A stretch of 64,000 bases of DNA from the NCBI GenBank assembly GCA_918797485.1, contig CAKKNE010000004.1, forward strand, positions 3,348,001 to 3,412,000. Reading direction: 5' to 3'. The notes under the pieces are model-generated. The model was not told the origin of the DNA. It searched no databases and saw only the letters and a program-made list of their open reading frames with translations. This document shows positions 27,116 to 35,967 of this stretch, piece by piece; the first letter of the stretch is position 1; each line of letters starts with the position of its first letter. The DNA comes from Pelagomonas calceolata. Its lineage: Eukaryota > Sar > Pelagophyceae > Pelagomonadales > Pelagomonadaceae. Position numbers and translations under genes: made by a program.

Positions 27116-28508
27116 TTACTCCGCGAGCCCTTGCTCCGCGGTGCGCGTGATCGACTCCCATATAGCCTTCGGAATTGGTAGCTCGTCGGCCTGGACCCGA
27201 GCCGCGGCTTCGGCGGCGGACCGGTCGCCCGGAACTCTCGCGCCCGCGTCCTTGACAGCTTTACAGACGGCGGCGGCCTTTGCGTCGAACTCGTCGACGA
27301 GCGCGTCTGGCTTCACACACAGGAACAGGTGGCCCCAATTCTTGGCGTCCTTTTTGACCTCCTGACCGACGACGGCGCCGCCTGACAGCGCCCCTGCCAA
27401 CAGCTCGACGCACAGGGCTAGACCGGCCCCTTTATGTCCGCCTGTGTGGAAATCAAATTTCGGACCACACTAACTCACTGGTTGATTTCCACACAGGTGG
27501 CGTGCCGAACGTCGCGATGGCTCCTCCATCTAACACAGCGCCCGCGTCCGTCGTCACCTTCCCGCTCGCGTCGTAGGCGACGCCTTCCGCGAGCGGCGCG
27601 CCCGTGGCCTTGGCCGTGAGCACGCCGAAGAGCGCCACCGCCGACGTCGCCATATCAAACGAGAATGGAGCCTGGCCCTTGCGCGGGACCGCGACGGCCA
27701 GGGGGTTCGTGCCGAATACTGGGGAAGCGCCGGCGCTTGGCGCGACCTGTGCGACGCGAGGTTCCATACGCCATCATTGGCGCGAGTCGCAGCGTGAAGG
27801 CACCGTCGGACGCCGGTCGCGGACGAACTCCGGCGAATTGGCCAAGGCGAGGCAGACTAGACCTCGTTTCGCCTGTCGCTCGGCGTAGAATGCGAGCTGG
27901 CCCGACGAGGTTGAGGTGTTGTAGGCGCTCACCACCGCCACCTGTGTAGAAATCAAATTTGACGCCGCGTTCAATCGCGTCGACCTCCACGCCATCGACG
28001 CGACGCTTGCTCGATGGCGTGGCGATGCCGATTCCTCACCGCTCGACGGAGCCAGCACGGCCGCGTCACCGCTGAGAAATGACTTAGTGAAGAAGGATCG
28101 GGTGCATCCGACGCACTGGTTGATCACGTTGTTTTCTAGCGCTTTGTCCGCCGCCAGGTCCGAAGCCGTGACGGCCGCGAGCATGCCCGGAGCTTGATTC
28201 GCATTGATCGCAGCGGACGTCGCCGTCTCGCGTTCGACGACGGGCTTGCCCGCGCCCGGTTGTGGTGCCATGAGTGACGGGTTGAACATTTTCACGAGGC
28301 CTTGGTTGTTGCCGCATAATTCGGCCGCGGTCATGATCTCCGCCTGGACGTCGGCGGCCTCGTCGTCCCATCCGATCATGCGCAGCGCTTGCGCCGTCGT
28401 CGACTGAGCCTCGTGCACAGAGACGGTGACGGTGTCCGCAGCGGAGAGGTGGCGCACTGTGCACACCCTCGTGCGCGACACGGCGCGCATGGCATGGCGG
28501 AGGAGCAT
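27116..28508 (-). CDS. Malate/L-lactate dehydrogenase family (Ldh2) oxidoreductase
   Basis: Four exons: 28508-28128, 27941-27825, 27746-27506 and 27441-27116, together 354 residues, the usual family length. The Ldh2 signatures read cleanly across all junctions: MTAAELCGNNQGLVKMFNPS; KALENN/VAVVSAYNTSTSSG; LALANSPEF/VAPSAGASPVFGTNPLAV; FSFDMATSAVALFG; ATFG/GHKGAGLALCVELLAG. The enzyme reduces or oxidises 2-hydroxy acids with NAD(P). The N terminus (MLLRHAMRAVSRTRVCTVRH) is Arg-rich and may target mitochondria. Three introns in one short gene is unusual here, where most genes have none. The last intron must use a GC donor to keep the frame. A palindrome at 28612 points away, to the neighbour. 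Confidence 0.85.
27442..27505 (-). mobile_element. Short introner as Ldh2 intron 3 (GC-AG)
   Basis: 64-nt intron. The element (27496-27442 on minus) starts CTGTGTGGAAATCAACCAGT and ends TTTGATTTCCACACAG, with only ~20 bp between the arms. Frame and homology (FG/GHKG) require the donor GC at 27505, nine bases before the element; the GT inside the element would break the frame. Exon sequence after the intron also begins GC (GCGGACAT), as expected if the donor came from a target duplication, though the left copy (GCACGCCAC) has diverged. Confidence 0.85.
27747..27824 (-). other. Ldh2 intron 2
   Basis: 78-nt GT-AG intron between ANSPEF and VAPSAGASPVFG. The junction is fixed by protein homology. 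Without it the gene would seem frameshifted. First bases GTCCGCGAC and the exon after it GTCGCGCC agree if one base is skipped, so an old target duplication is possible, but no introner terminus is left. Confidence 0.75.
27942..28127 (-). mobile_element. Long introner as Ldh2 intron 1
   Basis: 186-nt GT-AG intron between KALENN and VAVVSAYN. It ends TTTGATTTCTACACAG. The left terminus is damaged: ATCAACCAGTGCGTCGG follows the donor GTG directly, so about ten bases of duplication and terminus are gone. The interior is closely related, in inverse orientation, to the introner at 45931-46138, sharing CTTCACTAAGTCATTTCTC and the hairpin CCACGCCATCGA...TCGATGGCGTGG. It has no in-frame stop. Confidence 0.85.
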
Positions 28509-28611
28509 CGTAGCGGTGCAGAATGAATCGATGCGGGCCAGTCCGTGTGCAAGGTGCGGCCTTAACCGCTAATGCGAGGCAATGCAAGCCAGACTGCTCA
28601 TGACTCGATCT

Positions 28612-28635
28612 TCTAGTGTGTAACAGGACGCTAGC
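28612..28635 (+). promoter_or_regulatory. Dispersed GCTAG palindrome, copy 8
   Basis: TCTAGTGTGTAACAGG then ACGCTAGC, plus orientation. It lies 109 bp upstream of the PhyH-like gene at 28744 and 104 bp upstream of Ldh2; orientation assigns it to the PhyH-like gene. Confidence 0.65.
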
Positions 28636-28743
28636 CTCGCATAATTGGTGTTTTGGCAAGAGAGGCGCCTGTGGGCGCTGCTGCACCTCCGGCGAAGCGA
28701 TGAGCATCAATAACTGACGTACGATCACAAAAAAGGGCAAATA

Positions 28744-29733
28744 ATGATGGCTGCAGCTGACTGCACCTGGCCCCAGCGCACACGGCCGCTGCGGCAGCTT
28801 ACAGACGATCAGTATGCAGCCTGGGAACGTGATGGTTATGTCGTGCTGCCAGGCATTGTGCCGCTCGATTTATGCGAAAACGCCGCGGCAGCCATACGAC
28901 GATTCATCGGCGCCGACGATTCGAGGCCGGTGAGTTGGTACACGAACACTGACGACATTTACGACGCGACGCTGTCGCCGCGGCCGGCGCACGGCCCCTG
29001 CGGCATGGTGCAGCTGTACCACCACGCGACGCTGTGGGCGCTACGCCAGCATCCAGCTATTCATGCGTGTTTCGCGGATGTGTACGGCACGGAGCGCCTG
29101 TACGTGACGTGCGACCGCGCCCATTTCAAGCCCCCGCAAAGCGCGGCGCACCCAGCCTGGTCCGATGCTGGTCCCGTGCACAGCGGCCTGCACTGGGACG
29201 TCGACGTCAAAAACACGCCGGTGCCGTTCTCGGTGCAGGGCGTCGTGTATCTGGAAGAGACGCGTGCCGAGACGGGCGCGCTCCGCGTCGTGCCCTCGTG
29301 CCGCGGGCGGATCGCTACGGTAGACGACTCCGAGGCCGTCGCGGTCGAGGGACCTGCTGGGAGTTTGGTCCTGTGGCATTCGGCGACGAAGCACGGACCG
29401 GGTCGGAACACGTCCGATCGGCCGCGCGTTTCGGCCTATGTCGCCATGCTCCCCGTCGATGCCTCGCCGTTCCTTGGCGATCGGCCTCCGGATACCGCGT
29501 TGTCGTTGAGTGACTCGGGAACTCTCAAATACGACGAGGACCCGCGGCGACCGCGCCTCTCGCGCGACGCACGCATCGACCGCTGGCGGCGCCGGCTGCC
29601 GCTGCTCGACGAAGACCCGCGCGAATCTCAGCTCGACCGCGCGCCGCCGGGCGAGGAGGACGGGGAGCCGTTCGGCGGGCTCACGCCGCTCGGGCGGCGG
29701 CTTGTGGGGTTGGACGAGTGGTCTTCCTCGTAG
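28744..29733 (+). CDS. Phytanoyl-CoA dioxygenase-like 2OG-Fe(II) oxygenase
   Basis: 329 residues, single exon. The fold starts with the usual LTDDQYAAWERDGYVVLPGI. Iron ligands are H150 and D152 in SGLHWDVD and H217 in SATKHGPGRN, followed by Arg at 226/228 for 2-oxoglutarate. Core strands: VPFSVQGVVYLEET, GALRVVPSCRG, GSLVLWHSATKHGP, RVSAYVAMLP. It differs strongly from the PhyH-like enzyme at 1.7-2.7 kb, so they are not recent duplicates. Ectoine- or plant-hydroxylase-like relatives use small molecules; the substrate here is unknown. The acidic/basic C-terminal tail (~70 residues) is extra. No targeting signal. Confidence 0.85.
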   Translation: MMAAADCTWPQRTRPLRQLTDDQYAAWERDGYVVLPGIVPLDLCENAAAAIRRFIGADDSRPVSWYTNTDDIYDATLSPRPAHGPCGMVQLYHHATLWALRQHPAIHACFADVYGTERLYVTCDRAHFKPPQSAAHPAWSDAGPVHSGLHWDVDVKNTPVPFSVQGVVYLEETRAETGALRVVPSCRGRIATVDDSEAVAVEGPAGSLVLWHSATKHGPGRNTSDRPRVSAYVAMLPVDASPFLGDRPPDTALSLSDSGTLKYDEDPRRPRLSRDARIDRWRRRLPLLDEDPRESQLDRAPPGEEDGEPFGGLTPLGRRLVGLDEWSSS

Positions 29734-29831
29734 CTTTTGTTGTTGTACCTAAGTCTTGAGTATACTGTGTTGTGAGGTGCTGGAATAGTAGGCGTCCCCC
29801 GGGAGACAGCGTCTAGAGACAGCGTCTTTTT

Positions 29832-29855
29832 GCTAGTGCCTTACAGGCCGCTAGC
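29832..29855 (+). promoter_or_regulatory. Dispersed GCTAG palindrome, copy 9
   Basis: GCTAGTGCCTTACAGG then CCGCTAGC, one mismatch to the consensus, preceded by TTTT. It lies 171 bp upstream of the phosphatase start at 30026. Confidence 0.75.
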
Positions 29856-30025
29856 CTCGTATGGGATTAATTATTGACGTGTGGCGTTTTGTCCCCGAAC
29901 TCGGTGTAGGCGCAGCACCTGACTCACACAGCTCGCCACATATCTCAATTTACCCGCCCTCAGCGCTACGCCGAACCTCGCCCCGATCTGTTGGGCGCCG
30001 ACGGCGTTTGACGCAGATTTGGTCC

Positions 30026-31150
30026 ATGGCGTTTCTTCGACCAGTTCCTCGCCTCCTCTTCCTTGCAGCGACGGCAGCGACGGCGCTGTCACTCAGTATG
30101 CCTCGCTCCGCCCTCCGCCGTCGCACTGCGCCGCCGCCGCGACCACAACCGCCGACCGCCGCCGCCACGACCGCTGCGGCCGGGCGCACCGCCATGAGCG
30201 CCTCCGCCGTCGCGACCGACGACAAAGATGGCGACCACACGGAGACCGCCGCCACGGCCACGTCCTTCGCCGGCCGGGCAGCGCTCGTCATGCCGTTCGT
30301 GGCCGCGACCGCAGCTTTAGCAAGAGCGGGCTTCCCGTTGTATGGAGCGGCCTCGCCCGTGCTCGTCTTGGTACACCGCTTCCTGAAGCCCGACGGCGAG
30401 CCCTTCGTGGAAAGGACGGTGAAACTGCTCGCCTTGGCGAGCGTCTGGGCGTATTGGAGCGCCGGCGTCGCCGGCTTGCTCCTCTACGTCTTGTTCCAAC
30501 TACCAATCACGGCCTACCACGCCTTGGCGGTCTACGTGCCCCTTCTCATCATAGCCTTCAAGCGGGACCGGAACGCGAGGTATGATCGGTACAAGCGGTT
30601 TATTTTGAGGATATTATTTGATGCACCTCTCATAATAACGGCGATCTCACTGAGATATCTGTGCGGCTGGCACCTGTTCACGCCCTTCGCTTCCATAATA
30701 GATGACGAGGTCGTCCAGGGCACGTTACCTTTCGCCTGCGACGTGGCCGAGCTCGCGGCGGAGCCGTACAACGTGGGAGCTGTGGTGAACATGTGTTCCG
30801 AGTGGGACGGGCCCCTGCAGGCTTATGAGAGGTACGGCATCCAGCAGCTGCGACTCCCCTTCCAGGACACGACGGCGCCGCACGAGACGGCCTTGAGGAG
30901 GGGCGCGGCGTTCATGAAGGAGCGGCTCGAGAACATGGAGAAGGGCAAACGTATCTACGTGCACTGCAAGGGCGGCATCGCGCGCGCGTCGACGATGTCC
31001 CTGGCGCACTACATCATTAACCGCGGCGAGGACCCGTATGAAGCCGTCGACAAGCTCAAATCTAAAAGGTCGGTGGTGCTGCGGAGCGCCGCGGAGTACG
31101 AAGGAGTGAGGGCCATCGCGCGCGACCCCGAGGGTAACCATTGTGAATAG
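30026..31150 (+). CDS. Membrane-anchored dual-specificity phosphatase
   Basis: 374 residues from ATG 30026, chosen because it begins a good signal peptide (MAFLRPVPRLLFLAATAATA); the frame is open upstream to 29861. A Pro/Ala/Thr-rich stretch resembling a transit peptide follows, then two or three hydrophobic segments (RAALVMPFVAATAALARAGF; LLALASVWAYWSAGVAGLLL; YHALAVYVPLLIIAF). The C-terminal ~150 residues are a cysteine-phosphatase domain: VVNMCSEWDGPL, LRLPFQDTTAP and the CX5R loop C314-KGGIA-R320 in HCKGGIARAS. The loop and layout are close to PTPMT1/PTP-like DSPs, which act on phosphoinositide lipids such as phosphatidylglycerol phosphate. A plastid or other inner membrane location is inferred. 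Confidence 0.8.
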   Translation: MAFLRPVPRLLFLAATAATALSLSMPRSALRRRTAPPPRPQPPTAAATTAAAGRTAMSASAVATDDKDGDHTETAATATSFAGRAALVMPFVAATAALARAGFPLYGAASPVLVLVHRFLKPDGEPFVERTVKLLALASVWAYWSAGVAGLLLYVLFQLPITAYHALAVYVPLLIIAFKRDRNARYDRYKRFILRILFDAPLIITAISLRYLCGWHLFTPFASIIDDEVVQGTLPFACDVAELAAEPYNVGAVVNMCSEWDGPLQAYERYGIQQLRLPFQDTTAPHETALRRGAAFMKERLENMEKGKRIYVHCKGGIARASTMSLAHYIINRGEDPYEAVDKLKSKRSVVLRSAAEYEGVRAIARDPEGNHCE

Positions 31151-31211
31151 TAGAACTTACTGCTCGATGGCGTAGGGGAGAGATAGGAGTCGATCTTCGG
31201 GAAAATTATTT

Positions 31212-31234
31212 GCTAGTGTCTTACTACCGCTAGC
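31212..31234 (+). promoter_or_regulatory. Dispersed GCTAG palindrome, copy 10
   Basis: GCTAGTGTCTTACTA then CCGCTAGC, one base short of 24, preceded by TTT. It lies 217 bp upstream of the OSCA/CSC1-like start. Confidence 0.7.
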
Positions 31235-31450
31235 GCGAGATTTTAACTGCGCGTCGGAGCTCAATGCGCATCGAGTAATAGCTATCAAGCGGTCGAAACA
31301 TTTCTTTTGGAGCCAAATTGACACCTGTCTGCCGCCTGCATCGAAAACCGGCGCTACGGCAAGTCAATTATTAGCAGCCACTGAGTGGTCAGCTGTTTTG
31401 GTCCTCAAAGCACGCGCGACGCGACACGACGCGACAAACCAACGTGAGAC

Positions 31451-33856
31451 ATGGCCACCCCGACGCTGGCTCCCACGCTCATGCCCACAAAAAGCAACCC
31501 CTTCAACACGTCGAGCAGCGACTGGGCCGAGATCCGCGTGACCCTGCTCCTGAACGCATTCATGGCCGTCTGTCTAATTGGTGTAGCGGCGTTCTACGGC
31601 AATCTATCAAGCGTCTACGCGCCGAAGCCGCGGCGCCGGACAAGCGCCGTGCGCAGTGGGCTGCGCGGATTTAGAGATGCGTCGAGCCTCGACGACGAAG
31701 CTTTAGGCAAGGCCGTCGGCCCGGACGCGCAATTATTGATTCGCTTCCTTCGTTGTTGGAGAGACATTACGACGGTGGGCGGCCTCGTCGCCGCCGTCAT
31801 CTTGTTACCGTGCTACGCCACGGGCCGCCACCGCGAGTCCGGCTTCTACGCCTGGACCATCGCGAACGTCAAGAAGGGCGCGCCGCGGGGCTGGGCCGCG
31901 GTGGTCTTCATGTACTTCTTCACGTGCTACGCTCTTAGACGGGCTGATAGGGAAGCAAGGCGCTACGCGAAACTCAGGTACGACTACCTGAGCCAGGTTG
32001 AGGATGACGAGGACGGCCCCCAGGCCCGGTGTTCCGTATTTGTCGAACGCGTGCCGCGCGACCTGAGGAGCGACGGCGCACTTTTGAATTATTTCAGACG
32101 CCTCGCGCGATCTGATAACGCCGTGCACTCGGCCGTCGTCTTCCGGGATTGTAGGAAGCTCGAGAAGGTTAGGCGAAGGCGCGACGAGGCTAAAAAAACG
32201 CTCGCTAGCAGTTCCGAGGGCAAGACTCTGTACAGAGCGCGGTCGCACGTCGACGCGATAGCATGTGGAGGCCGGCCGCGGCTCTGGTGGCGCGCCTGCG
32301 ATGCGCGGCGCTTCTGGAGCGCCCGGCTCGAACGATTGGAGAATGAGTTGTCGAACGGACGAGCCCTCGCCGAGAACTATTCGCAGAATGACGAGCCGTC
32401 GTCGCCGCTGTTGAGCGGCTCGTCGCTCGAGGCGCGCGTCCAAGAAGCTGCAGATAGGACGCAGCGCCTGGCGAATACGACGGCGCGCCGCGTCTTCCGC
32501 ACGTTAGCTATCGAGGATACGGCATTAGGGGAAGCGTTCAAACCGTCGGCGACGGGCGTCGTCACGTTTTCCAGCGTCGGTATAGCGTCAACACTGGGCC
32601 AGCTACAGCTCGCCTCCTTCAAAGGCTTGAAAGCGGTCGTCCCGGCGCCCACCAGATCTGATGTTGTGTTTGCGAACGTCGGCGAGAAGGCGTCCGGCGT
32701 CGAGTGGCGCGCGTGGTGCTGCGACGCGTTTTTAGTCTGGTGCGGCGTGCTGCTGACGCCGCTGATTGGCGTGATTCAGGGCCTGTCGAATTTGGAGAGA
32801 ATTGCCGACGTCGTGCCGTTCCTAAGGCCCTTCGCCGAAGACGACGAGTATGCCGCTATAAGGGATGTGGTAACAGGTTATATTCCCGTGTTGCTCGTGC
32901 TGGGTTTGTTGGCTGTAATACCTTATGTGTTGGAGTCCCTGGCCTTGAATTATGTGAGATTGAAATCGCATTCGTTGGTGCAGCGCTACGTCTTGGACCG
33001 CCACTTCTATTTTCAATTATTGGCCATCTTCGTCACGGTGCTCTCCGGATCGCTCGCGGACGTCGTCAAGGCCTTCATCGACAGTCCTTCCTCCATCGAG
33101 ACTTTACTAGGACGGTCCATCCCGGGCGTCGGTGCTTACTTTTTACAGTTATTAACAGTAAAGGCCACGGTGTCGATCGCCGTCGAGGCCGCGCGACCAA
33201 TTCCATTGGCACGGGAGCTGAGTCTGCGGCGCCTCATGGAGCGGCGCGACCCGCCTTCTGAAGAACTGAAACTGGGCCACGCCGTGCCGCAGATGCTCAT
33301 GGTCGTGCTCGTCGCCGTGCTGTACGCGGCGATCGCGCCGTTGATCCTGGTGCCGGCGGCCATCTATTTCTGGCTCGCGGAGCCCGTCTACCGGAAGCAT
33401 CTCCTGTTAGTATATACAAAAACGAGCGAGGGCGGCGGCGCGGCGTTGTTTCCCGCGCTCGCGTACTTCTCGGCGCTGTCGCTCGGGATCGGCCAGCTGG
33501 CGCTATTTTCATACCTGGCGTTATCCGACAAGACGGTCGAGCACGGCGACGCCTGGCGCCAGGCATTGGCGGTGGTGCCCCTGCCCGTCATAACGTACGC
33601 ACACTACCGCCGCGTCGTGCAGCGCTACGTCGCGCCCGCGGTCCACCTGCACCGCGACGCGGCGACGCGGCGCGACCTGTTTCGGGACCTCTCGGAGCGG
33701 CTGACGGAGACGTATTACAGGCAGCCGGCGCTTGTGGACGACGACGACGTGGCGCCCCAGGCGCGCCGCGCGTCGTCGAGGAGCAGTACGGGCGAGTGGG
33801 ACCTCGAGGCCCTGGGCGAGCCGGAACTCGCTCGAACGACAACTCCGCTTGTGTAG
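31451..33856 (+). CDS. OSCA/CSC1/TMEM63-like ion channel
   Basis: 801 residues, about ten hydrophobic segments. Order fits the family: extracellular N terminus and TM (VTLLLNAFMAVCLIGVAAFY), two TMs (TVGGLVAAVILLPCYA; AVVFMYFFTCYALRRADREA), a cytosolic RRM-like loop (about 190-370, CSVFVERVPRDLRSDGALLN, GVVTFSSVGIASTLGQ), then the conserved pore region (WCCDAFLVWCGVLLTPLIGV; IPVLLVLGLLAVIPYVLESL; HFYFQLLAIFVTVLSGS; AYFLQLLTVKATVSIAVEA; QMLMVVLVAVLYAAIAPLIL). These channels open on osmotic or mechanical stress and pass cations including calcium. Its stop is 19 bp from that of the phosphodiesterase, tail to tail. Confidence 0.88.
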   Translation: MATPTLAPTLMPTKSNPFNTSSSDWAEIRVTLLLNAFMAVCLIGVAAFYGNLSSVYAPKPRRRTSAVRSGLRGFRDASSLDDEALGKAVGPDAQLLIRFLRCWRDITTVGGLVAAVILLPCYATGRHRESGFYAWTIANVKKGAPRGWAAVVFMYFFTCYALRRADREARRYAKLRYDYLSQVEDDEDGPQARCSVFVERVPRDLRSDGALLNYFRRLARSDNAVHSAVVFRDCRKLEKVRRRRDEAKKTLASSSEGKTLYRARSHVDAIACGGRPRLWWRACDARRFWSARLERLENELSNGRALAENYSQNDEPSSPLLSGSSLEARVQEAADRTQRLANTTARRVFRTLAIEDTALGEAFKPSATGVVTFSSVGIASTLGQLQLASFKGLKAVVPAPTRSDVVFANVGEKASGVEWRAWCCDAFLVWCGVLLTPLIGVIQGLSNLERIADVVPFLRPFAEDDEYAAIRDVVTGYIPVLLVLGLLAVIPYVLESLALNYVRLKSHSLVQRYVLDRHFYFQLLAIFVTVLSGSLADVVKAFIDSPSSIETLLGRSIPGVGAYFLQLLTVKATVSIAVEAARPIPLARELSLRRLMERRDPPSEELKLGHAVPQMLMVVLVAVLYAAIAPLILVPAAIYFWLAEPVYRKHLLLVYTKTSEGGGAALFPALAYFSALSLGIGQLALFSYLALSDKTVEHGDAWRQALAVVPLPVITYAHYRRVVQRYVAPAVHLHRDAATRRDLFRDLSERLTETYYRQPALVDDDDVAPQARRASSRSSTGEWDLEALGEPELARTTTPLV

Positions 33857-33875
33857 TAAACATTGTGTCACATAA

Positions 33876-35471
33876 TTACTCCCTCACATCGTCGTCGCCG
33901 AGCGCGACCGGCTCCGTCAGCGTCTGGAACGAGACCGGCGGCGGCTCGGTCGCGACCGGCGGGTCGTACGCCTCGGCGCGCGGCGACCCGGATTGCCACC
34001 GTCGGGCCGTGTCGTCGAGGCGCTCCAACGGCAGGCTCATGTCCACGCCGCCGATGCGGTCGGCGGCGGCAAACAACGGCCGGATGAACGCGATGAACCC
34101 TTTCTGGAACTGGGCGAGATCCGTCGCGTCGCGCGCAGGCACCGTCAAGGGCAGCCCGCGCTCCCGCTCCAGCTCGGCTTGCCGCCAGAACTCCTCCATG
34201 ACGAGCGCGGTCCATCGTCTATAGACAGGCCAGGGCTTCGCCGGGTTCGAGATATCGCATGCATGGATGAAGATCTTCAAGCACGGGACGTGGTGTTCTG
34301 GGGTACAAGCTTCATAGGAAGTACCGCGCTCCTTCGCCTTTGATAGCGCCCGTTCGAGCTCGAAGATCTGCTGCGAGTGCTCCTTCATGTCCGTCGCGAG
34401 CAGCAAACCGATCCAGAGCGCGCGGTTCTGCTTCTGGTCTGTTGATGGACGCGTCCTTAAATAAGGTTTGGCTAGATTGAGTGCCACGGCGGCGTGCATG
34501 TTCTCCAGTGGAGACGCGTCGTTGTAGCGGATGGCGAGCTCGTGGCCCGTCTCGACCAGGAAGTTATTGGTCAATCCTGGATGGCCCACGTCGTGCGACA
34601 GGCACGCTAACAACGTCACCAGGACGACGTCGTCGTCTAAGGCGTCGTCGAAGGTCGGCGCGAGATTTAAGAGAGCGTGCATCGCCTGCAGGACGTCGGC
34701 GCCGTGTAAACAGTTGTGGTAGGGCACGTCCTGGTACGACGCCAGCATCTTGGACACGACCTGGCGCAGGATGGGGGACGCCGACGCCGCCCGAAAACCC
34801 CTCGCCTCAAACACGACGGCGTCGACGATTGCTCTACTAGCCAGCAACGTGTCGCCCTGGAATCTGTGTGGAAATCAGCCAGTGAGTCAACATCGCGTCG
34901 ATGGCGTGGGGCGCCCGAAATTTGATTTCCACACAGCCCGGAACGCGTCCACGACGCTCCACACGTCAAAGCCCCAGGCGTTGACCTCCGACAGGGCCGC
35001 CTCGAGCGTCTTCCGGCGCTCCTTTGGGACGCTCGACGCGAGCTGCCGTTCGGAGATCAAGTCGGCCACCGCATTTTTGCACGCCTTGCGCAGCTGCGGC
35101 GTCTCGGGGCTCGGCCTTCGTTTCGCGAGCGGGTTCGGTTTTAGTGGTGAGGCGCCGTAGGCGTCGACCACCGCGTCCGCGGTTGACGGGTCGAGGTCCT
35201 CGGTCAGGTTGCTGTGCATCCTCACAAAGAGCTCGTCGCCGCCGCCGTGCTTTTGACGCGTCGTCGTCGTAGCCTCCTTGAGGATTCGTATTTCGGCTGC
35301 GGTCAATGTGATTTGTGCATCGCGGTCCCCGGGCAGCGCCTCAAGCTTTGTGCGTAGCGTATGGCTCGCGTCCGCGTCGCTTTGCTTGGGCTCTGTGCCG
35401 AACAGCAGCCCGTAGAGGTACTCCATGGCCGGAGCGCTGCAAAATTCGGCTGCCCCCGGGTGACGTACCAA
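33876..35471 (-). CDS. Class I 3',5'-cyclic nucleotide phosphodiesterase
   Basis: Exons 35471-34945 and 34863-33876 give 504 residues; Met16 (MEYLYGLLFG) is an alternative start. The catalytic domain starts at AWGFDVWSVVDA/FQGDTLL, right across the introner. Metal-binding motifs are complete: HNCLHGADVLQ, LACLSHDVGHPGLTNNFLVE, HACDISNPAKPW, and the late Gln region FQKGFIAFIRPLF. Class I PDEs hydrolyse cAMP and/or cGMP; the specificity cannot be read here. The N-terminal ~150 residues carry no GAF or PAS signature. It lies head to head with a PKA regulatory subunit, the next component of the same pathway. Confidence 0.9.
34864..34944 (-). mobile_element. Introner as PDE intron
   Basis: 81-nt GT-AG intron, phase 2. 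The element reads CTGTGTGGAAATCAAATTTC to GCTGATTTCCACACAG and contains the half-hairpin CCACGCCATCGACGCG. The eight bases before it (GTTCCGGG) duplicate those after it (ATTCCAGG), 6 of 8. The donor GT is therefore the first two bases of the duplication, while the exon copy has AT. Confidence 0.9.
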
Positions 35472-35967
35472 TGCCTGGGCAGTCGTGAGGTGTCAAAGCA
35501 CAGGTTGCGTCGATCCCTGCTTGGTTTTTACCGATCAACTGGCGCCGCACTGATTGGCTTCCCCGCACGAATATGCCCCCAACTTCGACAGTACCCGAGG
35601 CTTATTTCGGATGAGAAGCGACTGCTCTGATGTCTTGGCCCGCAAAGGGCAGCCCGACTCTACTAGCTTTTCCGCTCATCATCCATTTGGCAGCGCCTCT
35701 GTAGCTTCGGCGCCCGCAGCCCAAACGCATCGATTTACGCCAGCAGCGGCGTAAACCGATCGACGGGGTCGACCATAGATCCCAGCCGCGCTTTCGCCCC
35801 GTGCCGGACCGTGCCCGCGCGCCGGTGGCCCCGCAAAGCCCCAGCCAACTGGGGCAGCCCCCGGCCGCCGCGACGCCGTCGACGCGCCGCCACGCCGCCT
35901 CGACGTCGTCAACGCTCGACGCCGTCGACGCTCCACGCCTGACGCCCGACCGCGCGCCTGATACAAT
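35472..35967. other. Divergent promoter shared by PDE and PKA-R genes
   Basis: 496 bp between the two head-to-head genes. No palindrome copy and no supported frame; short GC-rich repeats (GACGCCGTCGACGC, GTCGACGCTCC) lie near 35880-35935. Confidence 0.6.

Noticed and set aside
27085-27120. TTAGCTAGGCCGCAGG and GTGTCTTAC near the Ldh2 stop, resembling the palindrome
   Set aside because: The pieces are in the wrong order and the GTGTCTTAC part belongs to the Ldh2 3' end itself.
27736-27824. Apparent frameshift in the Ldh2 gene between two overlapping minus-strand frames
   Set aside because: A normal 78-nt GT-AG intron (27824-27747) joins ANSPEF to VAPSAGASPVFG with perfect family agreement, so no break is needed.
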